Assembly: GCF_004341245.1 (NCBI RefSeq)
Contig: NZ_SLWY01000012.1
Coordinates: 124,001-188,000 of the forward strand
DNA length: 64,000 bases
Direction of reading: 5' to 3'
Origin: Plasticicumulans lactativorans
Lineage (GTDB): Bacteria > Pseudomonadota > Gammaproteobacteria > Competibacterales > Competibacteraceae
Position 1 is the stretch's first letter; each line of letters begins with the position of its first letter. This document shows, in pieces, positions 54,970 through 64,000 of the stretch. Under the pieces are notes generated by a model. The model had not been told where the DNA came from and searched no databases. It saw only the letters and a program-made list of their open reading frames with translations. The translations under genes were made by a program, and so were the position numbers.

Positions 54970-55815
54970 ATGAAGCTGTTGCGCTATGGCCCCGCGGGGC
55001 AGGAGAAGCCAGGCCTGCTCGATGCAGGGGGCGCGCTGCGCGACCTGTCGGGCGTGGTCGACGACATCGCCGGTGCGGTGCTGCTGCCCGAGGGGCTGGC
55101 GCGCCTGCAGGCGCTGGACCCGGCGACGCTGCCGGTAGTGGCGGGCAACCCGCGCCTCGGCCCCTGCGTCGGGCGGGTCGGCAAGATGATCTGCGTGGGC
55201 CTGAACTACAGCGACCACGCGATCGAGTCGGGCATGGCGATCCCGACCGAGCCGGTGCTGTTCATGAAGGCGACCAGCGCGATCTGCGGCCCCGACGACG
55301 ACGTCGAGATTCCGCGCGGCGGCGCCAAGACCGACTGGGAGGTCGAGCTCGGCGTGGTGATCGGCAAGCCGGCGAAATACGTGAGCCGCGAACGGGCGCT
55401 GGAGCACGTGGCCGGCTACTGCATCGTCAACGACGTTTCCGAGCGTGCGTTCCAGCTCGAACGCGGCGGCCAGTGGGACAAGGGCAAGGGCTGCGACACC
55501 TTCGGCCCGCTCGGCCCGTGGCTGGTCAGCGCCGACGAGGTCACCGATCCGCAGGCGCTCGACCTGTGGCTGGAGGTCGACGGCCACCGTTACCAGAACG
55601 GCAGCACGCGCACGATGATCTTCGACGTCGCCACGCTGGTCGCGTACATCAGCCAGTTCATGAGCCTGCAGCCGGGCGACGTGATCTCCACCGGCACCCC
55701 GCCGGGCGTCGGCTTCGGCCAGAAGCCGCCGGTCTACCTGCGCCCCGGCCAGACCATGCGCCTCGGCATCCAGGGCCTGGGCGTGCAGACCCAGCGCACG
55801 GTCGCCGCCGACTGA
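54970..55815 (+). CDS. 2,4-diketo-3-deoxy-L-rhamnonate hydrolase (FAH family)
   Basis: 281 aa. Fumarylacetoacetate-hydrolase fold: KMICVGLNYSDHAIE, PVLFMKATSAICGP, DWEVELGVVIGK with the metal-binding Glu residues, SERAFQLERGGQWDKGKGCD in two parts, and STGTPPGVGFG. In the diketo-hydrolase pathway such enzymes split 2,4-diketo-3-deoxy-L-rhamnonate (or -fuconate) into pyruvate and L-lactate. The specific substrate is inferred from the rhamnonate dehydratase in the same cluster. AGGAGA lies 9 nt before the ATG. First gene of the cluster, with a candidate operator about 90 bp upstream. Confidence 0.87.
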   Translation: MKLLRYGPAGQEKPGLLDAGGALRDLSGVVDDIAGAVLLPEGLARLQALDPATLPVVAGNPRLGPCVGRVGKMICVGLNYSDHAIESGMAIPTEPVLFMKATSAICGPDDDVEIPRGGAKTDWEVELGVVIGKPAKYVSRERALEHVAGYCIVNDVSERAFQLERGGQWDKGKGCDTFGPLGPWLVSADEVTDPQALDLWLEVDGHRYQNGSTRTMIFDVATLVAYISQFMSLQPGDVISTGTPPGVGFGQKPPVYLRPGQTMRLGIQGLGVQTQRTVAAD

Positions 55816-55919
55816 GCCCGCGCGCTCGCCGCGGGCGCGCTCCACCACCCCCGAATCCCCGCCCCCGCACCGGCCGCCGGTGCGGATGGCCGAGTCTTGT
55901 CCGCTGGAGGAGTCACACC

Positions 55920-56672
55920 ATGAACCAGATCGATCTCAACGGCCGCGTCGCCATCGTCACCGGCGGCGCCCGCGGCCTCGGCTTCGCCGTCGCCGAGCGC
56001 TTCCTCGCCTCGGGCGCCGCCGTGGCGCTGTGGGACATCGACGCGCAGCGCCTGGGCCAGGCCGCCGAGCAGCTCGCCGGCCACGGCCGCGTCAGCGTGC
56101 ACGCGCTCGACCTCAGCGACGAGGCGGCCGTTGCAACCGCCACCGCGGCGACGCTCGCCGCGCACGGACGCATCGACATCCTCGTCAACAACGCTGGCAT
56201 CACCGGCGGCAACGGCCCGACCTGGGAACTCGACCCCGCTGTGTGGCGCCAGGTGGTCGAGATCAACCTAGTCGCGCCGTTCCTGACCTGCCGCGCGGTG
56301 GTGCCGCACCTGCTGGCGAACGGCTACGGGCGCATCGTCAACGTCGCCTCGGTGGCGGGCAAGGAAGGCAACCCCAACGCCTCGCACTACAGCGCCTCGA
56401 AGGCCGGCCTGATCGGGCTGACCAAGTCGCTCGGCAAGGAGCTGGCGACGAAGAACGTGCTGGTGAACGCGATCACGCCGGCGGTGGCGAAGACCGAGAT
56501 CGTCCACCAGATGAAGCAGGAGCACATCGACTACATGCTCGGGAAGATCCCGATGGGGCGCTTCCTGCAGCCCGCGGAGGTGGCGGCGCTGATCGCCTGG
56601 CTGGCCTCGGAGGACTGCTCGTTCACCACCGGCTCGGTGGTCGACATCTCCGGCGGTCGCGCCACGTACTGA
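55920..56672 (+). CDS. 2-keto-3-deoxy-L-rhamnonate 4-dehydrogenase (SDR family)
   Basis: 250 aa from the ATG at 55920, with GGAGGAG upstream. Short-chain dehydrogenase: cofactor loop TGGARGLGFAVAERF, Asp in LWDID favouring NAD+, NNAG, and catalytic Ser-Tyr-Lys in NVASVAGK and YSASK. The tail is TGSVVDISGG. In cluster context it most likely oxidises the C4 hydroxyl of 2-keto-3-deoxy-L-rhamnonate, providing the substrate of the neighbouring FAH hydrolase. The exact substrate is inferred, not read from residues. Confidence 0.82.
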   Translation: MNQIDLNGRVAIVTGGARGLGFAVAERFLASGAAVALWDIDAQRLGQAAEQLAGHGRVSVHALDLSDEAAVATATAATLAAHGRIDILVNNAGITGGNGPTWELDPAVWRQVVEINLVAPFLTCRAVVPHLLANGYGRIVNVASVAGKEGNPNASHYSASKAGLIGLTKSLGKELATKNVLVNAITPAVAKTEIVHQMKQEHIDYMLGKIPMGRFLQPAEVAALIAWLASEDCSFTTGSVVDISGGRATY

Positions 56673-56778
56673 CGCCCCCGCGCCGGTCCGTCGCCGCCCC
56701 TTTCGCGCTGTGCACGCAGGGCCGGGGCCAGAGGGGGAAGCGGCCATCCGCGGCGCATCGCAGGCGGAGGCCCGAAAG

Positions 56779-56818
56779 CCCCCTCATCCCCTGCCCTTCC
56801 CCCGAGGGGGAAAGGGGG
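56779..56818 (+). repeat. Dispersed CCCTCATCCCC-type repeat, copy 4
   Basis: The unit begins CCCCCTCATCCCCTGCCCTT, then CCCCCGAGGGGG and ends AAAGGGG. It has a strong C/G hairpin. It sits in the 271-bp gap between the SDR and MFS genes inside the rhamnose cluster; the gap otherwise shows nothing recognisable. Confidence 0.6.
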
Positions 56819-56943
56819 AACGGCAGCGGCCGCCGCATTCACGCCGTCCGCTTCGCGCCCGAGAGCCCGCGCACCGGGCCGCCGCGAGCGGGCACCGCGT
56901 GCCGCCGTACGGCGCGCACGCCTGAATTGAGGAGAACACCGCC

Positions 56944-58272
56944 ATGTCCACCGTCGCACCCGCGGCCCCGTCCGAGGCCCTGATCGGCAAGGTGACGGCG
57001 CGCCTGCTGCCGTTCCTGCTGCTGATGTACGTGCTCGCCTTCCTCGACCGCGCCAATGTCGGCTTCGCCAAGGTGGCGTTCCAGGCCGACACCGGCCTGT
57101 CCGACGCCGCCTTCGCCTTCGGCGCCGGTATCTTCTTCCTCGGCTACGCGGTGCTCGAAGTGCCGAGCAACCTGATCATGCACCGCGTCGGCGCACGGCT
57201 GTGGATGTGCCGGATCATGGTGACCTGGGGGCTGGTGTCGGCGGCGATGATGTTCGCGCACGACGAGAGCACCTTCTACGTGCTGCGCTTCCTGCTCGGC
57301 GTGGCCGAGGCGGGCTTTTTCCCCGGCGTGATCCTGTACCTGACCTACTGGTTCCCGTCGCGGGCCCGTGGCCGGGCGATGGGCCTGTTCTACTTCGGCG
57401 CCCCGCTCGCCTTCATCTTCGGCAGCCCGCTGTCGGGCCTGCTGCTGGAGCTCGACGGCCTCGCCGGCTGGCACGGCTGGCAGTGGCTGTTCCTGGTCGA
57501 AGGGCTGCTCGCGACCGCGGTCGGCGTGTGGGCGTACTTCTACCTCGACAACCGCCCGGCCGATGCCGCCTGGCTGAGCCGCGACGAACAGCGCACGCTG
57601 CAGGCGGCGATCGACGCCGAGGAAGCGCACAAACACGGTCACGGCCCGCACGGCGTGCTCGCCGCACTGCGCAACCCGCGCGTGCTCTACCTGTGCGCGA
57701 TCTACTTCCTGATCCAGATCAGCGTCTACGGCGTGGTGTTCTACCTGCCGGCGCAGGTCGCCGGGCTGCTCGGCAAGAAGGTCGGCTTCGCGGTCGGCCT
57801 GGTCACCGCGATTCCCTGGCTCTGTGCCGTGGTCGCCGCCTGGTTCATCCCGCGCCATTCCGACCGCACCGGCGAGCGGCGCTGGACCGCCGCGCTGACG
57901 CTCGCCATCGCCGGTGCCGGCATCGCCGCCTCGGCGAACGCCGGCCAGCCGCTGCTCGCGCTGCTCGCGCTGTGCTTCGCCGCCGCCGGCTTCATCGCGG
58001 TGCAGCCGGTGTTCTGGACCTTCCCGACCGCCTTCCTCGGCGGTGCCGCGGCGGCCGGCGGCATCGCGCTGATCAACTCCTTCGGCGCCCTCGGCGGCTT
58101 CATCGCCCCGAACCTGAAGAACTGGGCCGAGAGCGCCTTCGCCTCAGTCAAGGCCGGACTGTACCTGCTGGCCCTGACCACCCTGCTCGGCGCGCTGCTG
58201 ATCCTCGGCATCCGCGAACTCGGGCTGCGCGGTACCACCGACGCCAGCCCGAGCCTGCCCAAGACTGCCTGA
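56944..58272 (+). CDS. MFS transporter, ACS (anion:cation symporter) family
   Basis: 442 aa with 12 predicted transmembrane helices. The N-terminus shows the ACS pattern [26 protein letters not shown], in two runs, and [20 protein letters not shown]; the cytoplasmic loop is rich in His and charged residues ([12 protein letters not shown]). It is similar in style to RhmT/YfaV-type carriers next to rhamnonate dehydratases. It probably imports L-rhamnonate or a related acid by proton symport across the inner membrane. TGAGGAG lies 9 nt before the ATG. It is the second importer in the cluster besides the ABC system. Confidence 0.87.
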   Translation: MSTVAPAAPSEALIGKVTARLLPFLLLMYVLAFLDRANVGFAKVAFQADTGLSDAAFAFGAGIFFLGYAVLEVPSNLIMHRVGARLWMCRIMVTWGLVSAAMMFAHDESTFYVLRFLLGVAEAGFFPGVILYLTYWFPSRARGRAMGLFYFGAPLAFIFGSPLSGLLLELDGLAGWHGWQWLFLVEGLLATAVGVWAYFYLDNRPADAAWLSRDEQRTLQAAIDAEEAHKHGHGPHGVLAALRNPRVLYLCAIYFLIQISVYGVVFYLPAQVAGLLGKKVGFAVGLVTAIPWLCAVVAAWFIPRHSDRTGERRWTAALTLAIAGAGIAASANAGQPLLALLALCFAAAGFIAVQPVFWTFPTAFLGGAAAAGGIALINSFGALGGFIAPNLKNWAESAFASVKAGLYLLALTTLLGALLILGIRELGLRGTTDASPSLPKTA

Positions 58273-58315
58273 CCCCCTGCCTGATCCCCCTTACGAACGA
58301 CCCGGAGACACCGAC

Positions 58316-59503
58316 ATGAGCATGCCCACCATCAAGCACGTGCGCGCCTTCACCGTCCGCGGCGCCGGCGCCGACTACCACGACCAGGGCGACGGCCACT
58401 GGATCGACGACCACATCGCCACGCCGATGAGCAAGTACCCGGATTACCGGCAGAGCCGCCAGAGCTTCGGCATCAACGTGCTCGGCACGCTGGTGGTGGA
58501 GATCGAGGCGAGCGACGGCAGCATCGGCTTCGCGGTGACCACCGGTGGCGAGCTCGGCTGCTGGATCGTCGAGAAGCACCTGGCGCGCTTCATCGAAGGC
58601 GCCAAGATCACCGACATCGAGAAGATCTGGGACCAGATGTTCAACAGCACCCTCTACTACGGGCGCAAAGGCATCGTCATCAACACGATCTCCGGCGTCG
58701 ACCTGGCGCTGTGGGACCTGCTCGCCAAGGTGCGCGGCGAGCCGGTGCACGCGCTGCTCGGCGGGCCGGTGCGTGACGAGCTGTCCTTCTACGCCACCGG
58801 CGCGCGGCCGGATCTCGCCAAGCAGATGGGCTTCATCGGCGGCAAGCTGCCGCTGCACCACGGCCCGGCGGAACGCGAGGAAGGGCTGCGCAAGAACCTC
58901 GAACTGCTCGGCGAGATGCGCAACCGCGTCGGCGACGACTTCTGGCTGATGTACGACTGCTGGATGAGCCTCGACGTCGAGTACGCGACGCGCCTCGCCA
59001 AGGCCGCGCACGAGGAGTTCGGCCTGAAGTGGATCGAGGAGGCGCTGCCGCCCGACGACTACTGGGGCTACGCCGAACTGCGCCGCAACGTGCCGCGCGG
59101 GATGCTGGTGACCACCGGCGAGCACGAGGCGACGCGCTGGGGCTTCCGCATGCTGCTGGAGATGGAGTGCTGCGACATCCTGCAGCCCGACGTCGGCTGG
59201 TGCGGCGGCATCACCGAGCTGATCAAGATCTCGGCGCTCGCCGACGCCCGCGGCAAGCTCGTCGTGCCGCACGGGTCCTCGGTGTACAGCTATCACTTCG
59301 TGATCACGCGCCACAACAGCCCGTTCGCCGAGTTCCTGATGATGGCGCCCAAGGCCGACGAGGTGGTGCCGATGTTCAACCCGCAACTGCTCGACGAGCC
59401 GGTGCCGGTGAACGGACGCATGCGCGCCTCAGCCCTCGACGCACCGGGCTTCGGCGTGCGCCTGAACCCCGAGGTCAAGCTGCACCGGCCGTTCCCGCGC
59501 TGA
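58316..59503 (+). CDS. rhmD: L-rhamnonate dehydratase
   Basis: 395 aa. Enolase-superfamily, mandelate-racemase subgroup enzyme that dehydrates L-rhamnonate to 2-keto-3-deoxy-L-rhamnonate. The sequence tracks E. coli RhmD (YfaW) closely as I recall it: [49 protein letters not shown] and MGFIGGK. Mg2+ ligands are Asp in WLMYDCW, Glu in KWIEEALPP and Glu in TTGEHEA; the base His is in [17 protein letters not shown] lies 8 nt before the ATG. This gene fixes the cluster as rhamnose rather than fucose metabolism. Confidence 0.95.
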   Translation: MSMPTIKHVRAFTVRGAGADYHDQGDGHWIDDHIATPMSKYPDYRQSRQSFGINVLGTLVVEIEASDGSIGFAVTTGGELGCWIVEKHLARFIEGAKITDIEKIWDQMFNSTLYYGRKGIVINTISGVDLALWDLLAKVRGEPVHALLGGPVRDELSFYATGARPDLAKQMGFIGGKLPLHHGPAEREEGLRKNLELLGEMRNRVGDDFWLMYDCWMSLDVEYATRLAKAAHEEFGLKWIEEALPPDDYWGYAELRRNVPRGMLVTTGEHEATRWGFRMLLEMECCDILQPDVGWCGGITELIKISALADARGKLVVPHGSSVYSYHFVITRHNSPFAEFLMMAPKADEVVPMFNPQLLDEPVPVNGRMRASALDAPGFGVRLNPEVKLHRPFPR

Positions 59504-59691
59504 GCGTTGCGCGCGGGCGCCGGCCCGCGGCGCAGGGGCGCCACCCGCCCGGGACCGGGGGCGTTCGGGGCGAGGCCGGACGGATCGGGCCCGGATGCCC
59601 CCCAAGAGGAATGGGCCCGGCGGACGGGCACCGGCGTGACAAGCCCTTCCCTCCGGGGGAGCGGCCTAATGAATGCGGAGGAGAGAACACC

Positions 59692-60468
59692 ATGCTGCTG
59701 AAAGACAAAGTCGTCATCGTCACCGGCGGATCGCGCGGCATCGGCCGCGGCATCGCCGTCGAATGCGCGCGCCAGGGCGCCGATGTGGTCATCAACTACG
59801 CCCGCGATCCCGCAGGCGCCGCCGGCGTGAGTCCGGCGCAGGAGGTCGTCGCCGAGATCGAAGCGCTCGGCCGGCGTGCCGTCGCGGTCAAGGGCGACGT
59901 CGCCGACCCGGCCACCGCGCAGGCGCTGGTCGACGCGGCGGTGGCGCACTTCGGTGGCGTCGACGTCGCCGTGGCGAACGCGGGCGTATGCGCGTTCCAC
60001 GATTTCCTCGGCATGCCGCCCGAGCTGCTGCGCGAGACCATCGGCATCAACCTGGAGGGCACCTATTTCCTCGCCCAGGCGGCCGGCCGGCGCATGCAGG
60101 AGCAGGGCCGCGGCGGCGCCATCATCGCGATCAGCTCGATCAGCGCGCTGGTCGGCGGCGAGTTCCAGACCCACTACACGCCGACCAAGGCCGGCCAGCG
60201 CTCGCTGATGCAGTCGTGCGCGATCGCGCTCGGCCGTTACGGCATCCGTTGCAACTCGGTGCTGCCCGGCACCATCGTCACCGACATCAACCGCGACGAC
60301 CTGACGCCGGAGAAGACCACCTACTTCAACCAGCGCATCCCGCTCGGGCGGCTAGGGCAGCCGCACGACATCGCCGGCCCGGTGGTGTTCCTCGCCTCAG
60401 ACCTCGCGCGCTACGTCACCGGCGCCGAGATCCTGGTCGACGGCGGGCTCTACGTGAACCTGCAGTGA
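59692..60468 (+). CDS. L-rhamnose 1-dehydrogenase (SDR family)
   Basis: 258 aa from the ATG at 59692, with GGAGGAG about 8 nt upstream. SDR motifs: cofactor loop TGGSRGIGRGIAVE, basic INYARDP after beta-2 favouring NADP or dual use, ANAG, Ser in IAISSISALVGG, and YTPTKAG with Tyr and Lys. The style matches L-rhamnose dehydrogenases of the non-phosphorylative pathway, which make L-rhamnono-1,4-lactone. It follows rhmD after 188 bp of very GC-rich DNA and precedes the lactonase by 34 bp. Confidence 0.85.
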   Translation: MLLKDKVVIVTGGSRGIGRGIAVECARQGADVVINYARDPAGAAGVSPAQEVVAEIEALGRRAVAVKGDVADPATAQALVDAAVAHFGGVDVAVANAGVCAFHDFLGMPPELLRETIGINLEGTYFLAQAAGRRMQEQGRGGAIIAISSISALVGGEFQTHYTPTKAGQRSLMQSCAIALGRYGIRCNSVLPGTIVTDINRDDLTPEKTTYFNQRIPLGRLGQPHDIAGPVVFLASDLARYVTGAEILVDGGLYVNLQ

Positions 60469-60502
60469 GCCGCCACCACCACCACGAACCGGGAGAGCGC
60501 CG

Positions 60503-61396
60503 ATGCAAGTCGTCGACCCGCACATCCACCTGCTGAACTACACCGGGCTGCGCTACTCCTGGTTGCACCACGAGTCGCACAGCTTCGTCGGCAGCAGCCT
60601 CGCGCTCGCGCACGACTACCTGCTCGCCGACTTCCTGCGCGATGCCGGCGACATCGAGGTCCTCGCGATCGTCAACGTCGAGGCCAACCACGACCCCGAC
60701 GACACCGTCGCCGAGACGCGCTGGCTGCAGGCCGTCGCCGACGACCCGGCGAGCGGCGGCAAGCCCGACGGCATCGTTGCGCGGGTCGATCTCTCCCGCC
60801 CCGACGCCGACGCGCAGTTCGCGCTGCACGCGCAGTGCCGCAACCTGCGCGGCATCCGCCAGATCCTCAACGTGCACGCCGATCCGCTCTACGACTACGT
60901 CGGCCGCCACTACCTGCGCGAGGCGACCTGGCGGGCGCACTACGGTCTGCTGGCGAAGTACGGGCTGTCGTTCGACCTGCAGCTCTACCCCGAGCAGGTA
61001 CCCGACGCCGTGGCGCTGATCCGCGCCCACCCGGACATCCCCGTCGTGCTCGATCACGCCGGAATGTTCGTCGACCGTGACCGCGTCGCCGGCTGGCGCG
61101 CGTGGCGCGAGGGGCTGCGGCAGCTCGCCGCCTGCGAGCACGTCAGCGTGAAAATCAGCGGCCTGGCGATGTTCGATCACCGCTGGACGGTCGAGAGCTT
61201 CCGCCCCTACGTGCTGGAGACCATCGACGCCTTCGGTGCCGGGCGCTGCATGTTCGCGTCGAACTTCCCGGTCGACCGCCTCTTCGCCGGCTACGCCGAG
61301 CTGTGGCACGCCTACGCGGCGATCGTCGCCGGCGCCTCGCCGCACGAGCATGCCGCGCTGTTCCGGGACAACGCCCGACGCTTCTATCGGCTGTGA
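60503..61396 (+). CDS. L-rhamnono-gamma-lactonase (amidohydrolase-type)
   Basis: 297 aa. TIM-barrel metal-dependent hydrolase of the COG3618 amidohydrolase type: VVDPHIHLLNYTG with the metal-binding HxH, LRGIRQILNVH, FDLQLYP, VVLDHAGMF, SVKISGLAMFD and FASNFPVDRLF. It hydrolyses the lactone from rhamnose dehydrogenase to L-rhamnonate. GGGAG lies 8 nt before the ATG. The step between dehydrogenase and dehydratase, and its adjacent position, give the specific role. A hairpin follows its stop. Confidence 0.87.
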   Translation: MQVVDPHIHLLNYTGLRYSWLHHESHSFVGSSLALAHDYLLADFLRDAGDIEVLAIVNVEANHDPDDTVAETRWLQAVADDPASGGKPDGIVARVDLSRPDADAQFALHAQCRNLRGIRQILNVHADPLYDYVGRHYLREATWRAHYGLLAKYGLSFDLQLYPEQVPDAVALIRAHPDIPVVLDHAGMFVDRDRVAGWRAWREGLRQLAACEHVSVKISGLAMFDHRWTVESFRPYVLETIDAFGAGRCMFASNFPVDRLFAGYAELWHAYAAIVAGASPHEHAALFRDNARRFYRL

Positions 61397-61400
61397 CGCC

Positions 61401-61430
61401 GCGGGACCACGACGCCTGCCGGGGTCCCGC
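61401..61430 (+). terminator. Hairpin after lactonase gene, possible terminator
   Basis: GCGGGACC at 61401-61408 pairs perfectly with GGTCCCGC at 61423-61430, giving an 8-bp GC-rich stem with a 14-nt loop. It is 4 nt after the stop. Only a weak T-run follows (GCCTTTA), so it may attenuate rather than stop transcription. Confidence 0.45.
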
Positions 61431-61470
61431 TGCGCCTTTAAAGATAAAAATAAAGCATCGATCACTACCA

Positions 61471-61490
61471 AATTTTGATTATTCAGTCAT
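61471..61490 (+). promoter_or_regulatory. Candidate operator of the rhamnose cluster, copy 2
   Basis: AATTTTGATTATTCAGTCAT matches the element at 54859-54878 at 17 of 20 positions. It lies 86 bp before the ABC substrate-binding gene in an A/T-rich island (61438-61510) and includes the imperfect dyad TGATTATTCAGTCA. Both copies precede transcription units at nearly equal distance, suggesting one regulator. Confidence 0.65.
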
Positions 61491-61575
61491 CGAAAAGATG
61501 GCTAAAACGGCATCACAGGCAGTGCCATGCCGGACGACGAACCCAAGCACCACACCATCCGAGGAGAACCCGACC

Positions 61576-62592
61576 ATGAACACCCGCACGCCTCACAGCA
61601 CGCACACCCGCATCGCCCTCGCCCTCTGCGCCGCACTCGGACTCGGGGCGCTGACGCCCACCGAGGCGGCCGAGCGCATCGCGCTGGTGGTCAAGAATCT
61701 CGGCAACGGCTACTTCGAGGCCGCCAACAAGGGCGGCCAGGAAGCCGCCAGGGAGATCGGCGGGGTCGAGCTGGTGATGACCGGCCCCACCCAGCCCACC
61801 GCCGAAGGCCAGATCGAGATCATCAACTCGCTGATCGCACAGAAGTTCGACGCCATCATCGTGATGGCCAACGACCCCGATGCGCTGGTCCCGGTCACCA
61901 AGAAGGCGATGCAGCGCGGCATCAAGGTGATCTCGGCCGACTCGGCGATCGCCCCGGAAGGCCGCATCCTGCACCTGAGCCCGTCGAACGCCCAGCTCGT
62001 CGGCGAGAAGCTGATCGCGATGATCGGCAAGACCATCGGCGGCAGCGGCGAAATCGCAGTACTCTCGGCCACCGCCCAGGCGACCAACCAGAACGCCTGG
62101 ATCGAGTGGATGAAGAGGACGCTGGCCAAGCCCGAGTACGCCACGCTCAAGCTCGACGCCGTGGTCTACGGTGACGACCAGTCCGACAAGAGCTACCGCG
62201 AGGCCAACGGCCTGCTCGCCACCTACCCCAACCTCAAGGGCATCATCGCGCCGACCACCGTCGGCATCACCGCGGCCTCGCGCGCAGTCGTCGACAAGGG
62301 CCTGGTCGGCAAGGTGTTCGTCAGCGGGCTGGGGCTGCCCTCGGAAATGGCCGGGCACGTGAAGTCGGGGGCGGTGGATGCCTTCGCGCTGTGGAACCCG
62401 ATCGACGTCGGCTACAGCGCCACCTGGATCGCCCACCGCCTGGTCAAAGGCGAGGCCAGCGGCAAGCCCGGCGAGGAAATCGATGCCGGGCGCATGGGCA
62501 GGATCAAGGTCGGCGACAAGGGCGACGCGGCGATGGCCGAGCCGTTCACCTTCGACAAAACCAACGTCGACGAATTCGCCCGGATCTTCTGA
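61576..62592 (+). CDS. Rhamnose-type ABC transporter substrate-binding protein
   Basis: 338 aa from the ATG at 61576, with GAGGAGA upstream. A signal peptide (RIALALCAALGLGALTPTEA) precedes a periplasmic sugar-binding protein of the Peripla_BP_4/ribose-binding class: RIALVVKNLGNGYFEAANKG, TAEGQIEIINSLIAQKFDAI, ANDPDALVPVTKKAM and GIIAPTTVGITAASRAV. It closely resembles the Rhizobium rhamnose importer component called RhaS there, a name that in enterics means a regulator, so no symbol is given. Followed by the ATPase gene after 105 bp. Confidence 0.88.
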   Translation: MNTRTPHSTHTRIALALCAALGLGALTPTEAAERIALVVKNLGNGYFEAANKGGQEAAREIGGVELVMTGPTQPTAEGQIEIINSLIAQKFDAIIVMANDPDALVPVTKKAMQRGIKVISADSAIAPEGRILHLSPSNAQLVGEKLIAMIGKTIGGSGEIAVLSATAQATNQNAWIEWMKRTLAKPEYATLKLDAVVYGDDQSDKSYREANGLLATYPNLKGIIAPTTVGITAASRAVVDKGLVGKVFVSGLGLPSEMAGHVKSGAVDAFALWNPIDVGYSATWIAHRLVKGEASGKPGEEIDAGRMGRIKVGDKGDAAMAEPFTFDKTNVDEFARIF

Positions 62593-62697
62593 CCTCCCGC
62601 GCCGGTCCGCTTCGCCGCCGCTCCGGTAGGTGCACCCGCGCCCGCCGGGAACCCGCGCCCCAGACCACCGCGCGCCGCTTTGCAGGAGATCCCCATC

Positions 62698-64000
<1,303 letters not shown>

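Noticed and set aside
54970-61396. Cluster as L-fucose catabolism
   Set aside because: FAH and SDR members alone would fit fucose, but the dehydratase matches the RhmD pattern ([20 protein letters not shown]) and the importer resembles rhamnose systems.

Overview
The window reads as high-GC chromosomal DNA of a betaproteobacterium, most likely Rhodocyclales (Thauera/Azoarcus/Zoogloea-like). The grounds are the housekeeping block cysS-ppiA-ppiB-lpxH beside a Pro-Arg-His-Lys tRNA operon, a VPLPA-type PEP-CTERM surface protein with a sigma-54-like promoter, and overall codon use. No rRNA, CRISPR array or intact insertion sequence was seen. This placement is inference; no database was searched.

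Region 1 (1-36525, nearly all minus strand) is the unusual part. A single reading frame starts at 27257 and is still open at base 1: at least 9,085 residues of one giant surface or exported protein. It begins with an LEPR-XLL-type N-terminal motif. Then come PPC-like and LamG modules, about 17 CARDB-like modules, two beta-propeller-like stretches, about nine putative-Ig/cadherin-like modules, an RHS-like stretch and an internal dockerin. Immediately upstream lies a tightly packed operon: DUF3467 protein, GAF-HlyD fusion, PqqD-like/M50 protease/HlyD fusion, a short SecA-like ATPase and a HlyD-type adaptor. Upstream again is a small cohesin-like VPLPA-CTERM protein. No ABC exporter or TolC gene is present. 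I read this as a dedicated, to my knowledge undescribed, export and anchoring system for the giant protein. Two sigma-54-like promoter candidates, one before the cohesin-like gene and one before the giant gene, hint at shared regulation.

Region 2 (36526-47348) is mostly housekeeping. It holds a tRNA operon with promoter and terminator, cysS, two cyclophilins, lpxH, a tail-specific protease coupled to a NYN-domain protein, a PaaI-type thioesterase behind a chemoreceptor, and a membrane-anchored receiver-like protein.

Region 3 (47481-54673) holds an RND efflux permease and adaptor, divergent from a TetR-type regulator with two palindromic operator candidates between them. An aldo/keto reductase and a group 1 truncated hemoglobin follow.

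Region 4 (54859-64000) is a catabolic cluster for the non-phosphorylative (diketo-hydrolase) L-rhamnose route. It encodes L-rhamnose dehydrogenase, lactonase, L-rhamnonate dehydratase, 2-keto-3-deoxy-rhamnonate dehydrogenase and 2,4-diketo-3-deoxy-rhamnonate hydrolase, plus an MFS carrier and a rhamnose-type ABC importer running off the right edge. A near-identical 20-bp element precedes both transcription units and is a candidate operator.
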